Assembly (NCBI RefSeq): GCF_002042965.1
Contig: NZ_MZNT01000002.1
Coordinates: 706,217 to 770,216, forward strand
DNA: 64,000 bases
Direction of reading: 5' to 3'
Origin: Paenibacillus sp. 32352
GTDB taxonomy: Bacteria > Bacillota > Bacilli > Paenibacillales > NBRC-103111
In this document: piece after piece, positions 60,505-64,000 of the stretch
How positions within the stretch are numbered: position 1 is the first letter of the stretch
How the letters are laid out: every line of letters starts with the position of its first letter
Position numbers and translations under genes: made by a program
The notes under the pieces: generated by a model
Told to the model about the DNA's origin: nothing
The model's input: only the letters and a program-made list of their open reading frames with translations
Database searches by the model: none

Positions 60505-61275
60505 TTAAGCTGCATTCCGTTTGTATGCGCGCACCGCAAATAGATATGCAACAATCATTACCCCTAAGCACCACGCTAAAGCAACCCATATATCATTGCC
60601 TACCGGTTGACTTGACAATAGTGCACGGATAGTTTCAACGATAGAGGTCACAGGCTGGTTTTCGGCAAAGGCACGAACGACTTTCGGCATCGAGTCGGTC
60701 GGCACGAACGCCGAGCTAATAAACGGCAGGAAGATCAATGGATAGGAAAAGGCGCTTGCACCTTCCACTGTTTTTGCGGACAGTCCGGCAATGGCCGCGA
60801 TCCAAGTCAAAGCCAGCGTAAATAGCACGAGTATACCTGCTACGGCAAGCCAGGACAGTACTCCTGCCGACGAGTGAAAGCCCATCATGAGCGCTACAAG
60901 AATGATGACGACAACAGAAATGACGTTGGATACCACCGAGGTCAGCACGTGCCCCCATAGGACAGTGGAACGCGCAATCGGCATGGAGTGGAATCGCTCG
61001 ATAATACCCCGTTGCTTATCCAAAAACAGGCGGTAGGCCACATAAGCCACCCCGCTGGCAATAGCCATAAGCAGTATGCCAGGCAGCAGGTAATTCACAT
61101 AGTTATCCGTACCGGTTTGGATTGCGCCGCCAAACACATAGACGAACAGCAGCATCATTGCAATCGGAGTGATGCAGACCGTGAGGATGGTGTCCATACT
61201 GCGGAAAATATGGCGCATGGAACGTCCAAGCATCACGCTCATGTCGCTGAAAAAATGGTTTTTTGCCGCCTCCAT
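60505..61275 (-). CDS. ABC-2 type drug exporter permease, DrrB-like
   Basis: A 256-residue permease with six spans; LGRSMRHIFRSMDTILTVCITPIAMMLLFVYVFGG and MDLPGI-type LPGILLMAIASG segment resemble DrrB/ABC2 membrane proteins, and FVPTDSMPKVVRAFAENQPVTSIVETIR is the classic C-terminal motif. Its start directly adjoins the DrrA-like stop. It exports a drug-like substrate with that ATPase. Confidence 0.9.
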   Translation of the reverse strand: MEAAKNHFFSDMSVMLGRSMRHIFRSMDTILTVCITPIAMMLLFVYVFGGAIQTGTDNYVNYLLPGILLMAIASGVAYVAYRLFLDKQRGIIERFHSMPIARSTVLWGHVLTSVVSNVISVVVIILVALMMGFHSSAGVLSWLAVAGILVLFTLALTWIAAIAGLSAKTVEGASAFSYPLIFLPFISSAFVPTDSMPKVVRAFAENQPVTSIVETIRALLSSQPVGNDIWVALAWCLGVMIVAYLFAVRAYKRNAA

Positions 61276-62034
61276 TTACATGGCTTCCTTTTTACCGATG
61301 ATTGCGAGGAATACTTCCTCCAGTGTCGGCTGTTTTTCAACATACTCTACCTTCGCTTTCGGGAACAGCTTTTTCAGCTGCGCGAGCGTGCCGTTGGCGA
61401 TAATCCTGCCCTCATGCAGAATGGCAATTCGGTCGGCCAGTTGCTCGGCTTCCTCTAAATACTGTGTGGTCAGGAATACCGTCGTGCCGCTGTCGGCAAG
61501 CTCCTTTACAATCTTCCAAACCTCGATACGCGCCTCGGGGTCAAGCCCAGTGGTTGGCTCGTCGAGGAAAATGATCTGCGGTTTTCCCACAAGGCTCAAG
61601 GCGATGTCGAGCCTGCGGCGCATACCACCCGAATAAGTAGATGGCTTACGGTCGGCGGCATCGGTTAAGCCAAAACGTTTCAGCAAATCGTCCGCAACTT
61701 GACGCGGATGATCCAGATGCCGCAGCTTGGCAATCATGATCAGATTTTCCCGCCCGGTCAAAACCTCATCCACCGCCGCAAATTGCCCGGTCAGACTGAT
61801 CGCACGCCGCACATTCTCGGGTTTTGACGCGACGTCAAATCCATTTACGACGGCGGTGCCTCCATCTTGTTTGAGCAGCGTGGTGAGGATTCTGACAATC
61901 GTCGTCTTGCCCGCGCCGTTGGAGCCAAGCAGGGCGAAAATCTCACCTTGCTTCACTTCAAAATCGACGCCCGTTAGGACTTCTGTGTCCTTGAAAGACT
62001 TTCGCAGACCTTTCACTTCAATTGCTTTTTCCAT
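61276..62034 (-). CDS. ABC drug exporter ATPase, DrrA-like
   Basis: A 252-residue ATPase: Walker A GSNGAGKTT, Q-loop LTGQFAAVDEVLTGRENL (typical DrrA), signature YSGGMRRRLDIA, Walker B IIFLDEPTTGLD, H-loop TTQYLEEA. AAAAGGGGG precedes the ATG. The operon with PadR and two DUF1048 genes upstream is a common Firmicutes drug-response arrangement. Confidence 0.92.
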   Translation of the reverse strand: MEKAIEVKGLRKSFKDTEVLTGVDFEVKQGEIFALLGSNGAGKTTIVRILTTLLKQDGGTAVVNGFDVASKPENVRRAISLTGQFAAVDEVLTGRENLIMIAKLRHLDHPRQVADDLLKRFGLTDAADRKPSTYSGGMRRRLDIALSLVGKPQIIFLDEPTTGLDPEARIEVWKIVKELADSGTTVFLTTQYLEEAEQLADRIAILHEGRIIANGTLAQLKKLFPKAKVEYVEKQPTLEEVFLAIIGKKEAM

Positions 62035-62049
62035 CCTGACATCCCCCTT

Positions 62050-62400
62050 TTACTTTTCTTTATCCGCAACCTTTTTCATGGCCTTGTTACCTTCTTGGCC
62101 AACGGATTCTTGATAGATGTCAGCGTAAGTTTTTGAATCTTTGATTAGATCATCGCAGAAAGCCGCTACGTCATTGCCCGTCACTTCGAGCACGCCTTTC
62201 CCCAAGGCCGCGCCCTCTTCAAAAAGATCGATAATCCCCGAGAGCAGCCCCGTCCCCTCGGTTAGCTCAACAGGACCGACCTTAAAGAGATATTTTTGAA
62301 TCTCTTTATAAACAATCCGATAATCTTGCGGGAGCGCTTTGACACGCGCCACGTGCGCTCGCCACTCTTTTTTGCCTTCGATGATATCTCGTATTTTCAT
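62050..62400 (-). CDS. DUF1048 family protein (second copy)
   Basis: A 116-residue soluble helical protein: IIEGKKEWRAHVARVKALPQDYRIVYKEIQKYLF and LIDLFEEGAALGKGVLEVTGNDVAAFCDDLIKD match DUF1048, a small family found almost always with PadR-regulated ABC exporters. GGAGGAGG precedes the ATG. Function is unknown; it shares about a third of its residues with the copy next to it. Confidence 0.85.
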   Translation of the reverse strand: MKIRDIIEGKKEWRAHVARVKALPQDYRIVYKEIQKYLFKVGPVELTEGTGLLSGIIDLFEEGAALGKGVLEVTGNDVAAFCDDLIKDSKTYADIYQESVGQEGNKAMKKVADKEK

Positions 62401-62412
62401 TTTATCCTCCTC

Positions 62413-62760
62413 CTATTTACCTAATTTTTTAGCGATATTATTGTTGAGTTGCTCGCGCCACTTGTCGCGAAAAGACTTTGCACCTTCTTCGCCGGCCAGC
62501 GCTGAACAGAAGCCTTTGATATCATCACCCAAAACCTCTTGGACACGCTGACCGTCCGCCGCCGATTCTTCCAGCAAGCCAAGCACACCGTCAAGAATTG
62601 GCATGAGGTTGCGACCAGTAAAATCGGAGTACTGCCATAGATTGGCATTAATTTTTTTCCATGCCGCTTGATAATCAGCTGGCAGCTTTTTGGCTCGCGA
62701 TTCAAACGTCTTAAATTGTTTAGTCATGTCGCTGCCGGTGATTTTTTCCCAAAAATTCAT
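62413..62760 (-). CDS. DUF1048 family protein (first copy)
   Basis: A 115-residue helical protein of the DUF1048 family: AKKLPADYQAAWKKINANLWQYSDFTGRNLMPILDGVLGLLEESAADGQRVQEVLGDDIKGFCSAL. The ATG overlaps the PadR stop, so it is coupled to PadR translation. It is followed after 12 bases by the second copy. The tandem arrangement suggests duplication and possibly a hetero-oligomer. Confidence 0.85.
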   Translation of the reverse strand: MNFWEKITGSDMTKQFKTFESRAKKLPADYQAAWKKINANLWQYSDFTGRNLMPILDGVLGLLEESAADGQRVQEVLGDDIKGFCSALAGEEGAKSFRDKWREQLNNNIAKKLGK

Positions 62761-63092
62761 TGTTTTTTCTCCTTTAACTCGTTAATTTTTGACGATACGA
62801 ACTCCCATTTTTCCCAGAACCTCCGCAGCTCCTCGCGCCCCGCATCGTTGATCGCGAAAAACTTTCGCGGCGGTCCCATATCGGAGGGCTTCTTGGTGAT
62901 CTCCACCAATTTGTTTTTTTCAAGCCGGATCAAGATGGTGTATACCGTTCCCTCCACAACATCTGTGAAGCCGAGGGCGTTCAGACGCCGCGTGATTTCG
63001 TAGCCGTAGGTTTCTTTGCGGCTTATAATTTCAAGGACACAGCCCTCAAGCACGCCTTTGAGCATTTCCGTTAGGTTTTCCAGCACAATCAC
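62757..63092 (-). CDS. PadR family transcriptional regulator
   Basis: A 111-residue winged-helix repressor: LEGCVLEIISRKETYGYEITRRLNALGFTDVVEGTVYTILIRLEKNKLVEI and GPPRKFFAINDAGREEL, typical of small PadR proteins such as LmrR. It probably represses the operon until a drug-like compound binds. Start uses the TTG/GTG-type codon at 63092 with AGGAGTG in front. A TAGTAG-containing inverted element (AGTAATACTTACTACTGC) lies just upstream. Confidence 0.88.
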   Translation of the reverse strand: MIVLENLTEMLKGVLEGCVLEIISRKETYGYEITRRLNALGFTDVVEGTVYTILIRLEKNKLVEITKKPSDMGPPRKFFAINDAGREELRRFWEKWEFVSSKINELKEKKQ

Positions 63093-63710
63093 TCCTTGCT
63101 ATTCTGTATGACTGGTATGAAGTAATACTTACTACTGCTATAAAGTAACACGTAGTAGATGATTTGTCAATAGCGTTTGCTCTGACACGGATTTACATTT
63201 TCAACTATCTTGCCCGTTCGCTTTTTCCCAAGCCAGTATATAACAAACCCGCACCTCAGCTTTCCATTGGGATGGTCGACTTTCGGCAGCCTTCTCCTGA
63301 TGTACTTGTGCTATTGTATCCGTCGATTAGATTAGCCTGCAATGAACAAGAGCCGCAATATTCTTCCCGCTGGCTGTCAGAGGAATACCGGGCATAGATC
63401 CACACCCTACATCTATTACCATCCTTTCTCTAAAAAATCACTCATGTACCGTATTCCTTTGTCATCAATTTTCAGCACCCATTTTACATGATTGAAATAT
63501 CCGGTTTTATTTAGAATACACACACCTTCAATAATAATATCGTTTCCTTAGCGTACGGAATTTCCGGCTTCTTTGATCTAATTTTCGCTTAGCGTAACAA
63601 ATATTAATTTATATGCATCAAAATACTATTTTGCGTAAATAAAAGCCCCGGCATGACAAGAACTTGATAACATACCCGCGTTGCGCGAAACGGGCATTTA
63701 TTAAAAACAA

Positions 63711-63745
63711 AAAACATCATTCATTTTTTGAATGATGTTTTTTTG
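63711..63745. terminator. bidirectional terminator in the right-hand gap
   Basis: A perfect 13-bp stem (63711-63723 with 63729-63741) and T-runs on both strands. It probably ends the minus-strand gene at the right edge, about 100 bases away. The remaining part of 63093-63844, about 750 bases, holds no convincing gene; one open frame at 63164-63397 has no ribosome site and no family features. Confidence 0.85.
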
Positions 63746-63844
63746 TCCCTCCCGGCTAAATTGTAAACCTTGCAACATTCTTATCAACGTATTCACGCAT
63801 AAACAGTTGGAAGATAACAAATGCTGCACGTCTTGAGTCCAATT

Positions 63845-64000
63845 TTATTGACGAGCCGCAGGAGCAGGAGCCGGAGCCGCTCGCTGCGTTGGAATCAAGT
63901 TGTCTACATTGGACTGTGACTTGTTAATTTGCTCTTGCGTCAACGGCTTGCCAACGCCGAAGCTCTTGACGATTTTCTTCAGCGTATCCGCATCGAAATC
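63845..64000 (-). CDS. hypothetical protein, 3' part only
   Basis: The last 51 codons of a minus-strand gene enter from the right edge: FDADTLKKIVKSFGVGKPLTQEQINKSQSNVDNL, ending in an Ala/Pro-rich tail. The frame runs to base 64000 without a stop. Gene identity is not clear. A terminator lies downstream at 63711-63745. Confidence 0.55.
   Translation of the reverse strand, partial: DFDADTLKKIVKSFGVGKPLTQEQINKSQSNVDNLIPTQRAAPAPAPAARQ

Noticed and set aside
63164..63397. 77-codon open frame in the right-hand gap
   Set aside because: No ribosome site and no recognisable protein features.

Overview
The window (about 50% G+C, dense short operons on both strands, AGGAGG-type ribosome sites, frequent TTG/GTG starts, lipobox lipoproteins, a NucB-type nuclease and many one-component regulators) looks like chromosome of a Gram-positive spore former of the Paenibacillaceae, most likely Paenibacillus or a close relative. 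No rRNA, tRNA, CRISPR array or prophage was recognised.

Layout. 1-5531: a complete STM4015-STM4014-STM4013-STM4012-STM4011 cassette (leucine-rich repeat protein, ATP-grasp-like protein, sulfatase-fold hydrolase, two radical SAM enzymes) followed by an APS kinase gene and a terminator; its product is unknown. 5771-8172: a sigma-A promoter carrying three 10-bp repeats at exact 14-bp steps drives a Nudix-winged-helix regulator, a TARG1-like macrodomain protein and a bacterial-type poly(ADP-ribose) glycohydrolase, an apparent ADP-ribose sensing and removal operon. 8255-10268: NucA/NucB nuclease, YjjG-like HAD phosphatase, Nif3 protein. 10338-12909: three-gene ABC exporter (minus). 13218-19649: an acetyltransferase-like protein, a tyrosine recombinase, AraC and MocR regulators, DinB protein, arylamine N-acetyltransferase. 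19797-22454: GH105 glycosidase divergent from a sugar-binding lipoprotein, with a cre-like site between. 22645-25980: NmrA-type reductase, DUF2306 membrane protein, Nudix hydrolase, and a ribbon-helix-helix/ankyrin fusion. 26137-32036: aldo-keto reductase, flavin monooxygenase, SsuABC-like transporter and rhodanese, probably an organosulfur scavenging operon. 32286-36282: small unknown protein, MFS exporter, NAD(P)HX repair enzyme. 36307-40965: AraC regulator divergent from beta-glucuronidase and GPH symporter (glucuronide use). 41088-48718: TetR/metallo-hydrolase pair, a deletion scar joining two headless genes, an ArsR-MFS-SatA resistance cluster with a shared operator, an SDR/HxlR pair, and gene fragments. 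49049-53773: cyoABCDE quinol oxidase.

54052-60461 is a decayed accessory zone: a beheaded MocR gene, an IS110-family remnant, a MerR/NmrA operon with the stretched MerR-type promoter, and a run of small minus-strand genes (bacillithiol transferase-like, GNAT, frameshifted APH kinase, beheaded GyrI-like) each separated by a roughly 90-base hairpin repeat, all five copies in the same orientation. 60505-63092 is a PadR-DUF1048-DUF1048-DrrA-DrrB drug-export operon, and the window ends in the 3' part of an unidentified minus-strand gene.

The best candidates for an undescribed system are the STM401x plus APS kinase cassette, the Nudix/macro/PARG operon with its phased operator, and the cassette-like hairpin repeat array.
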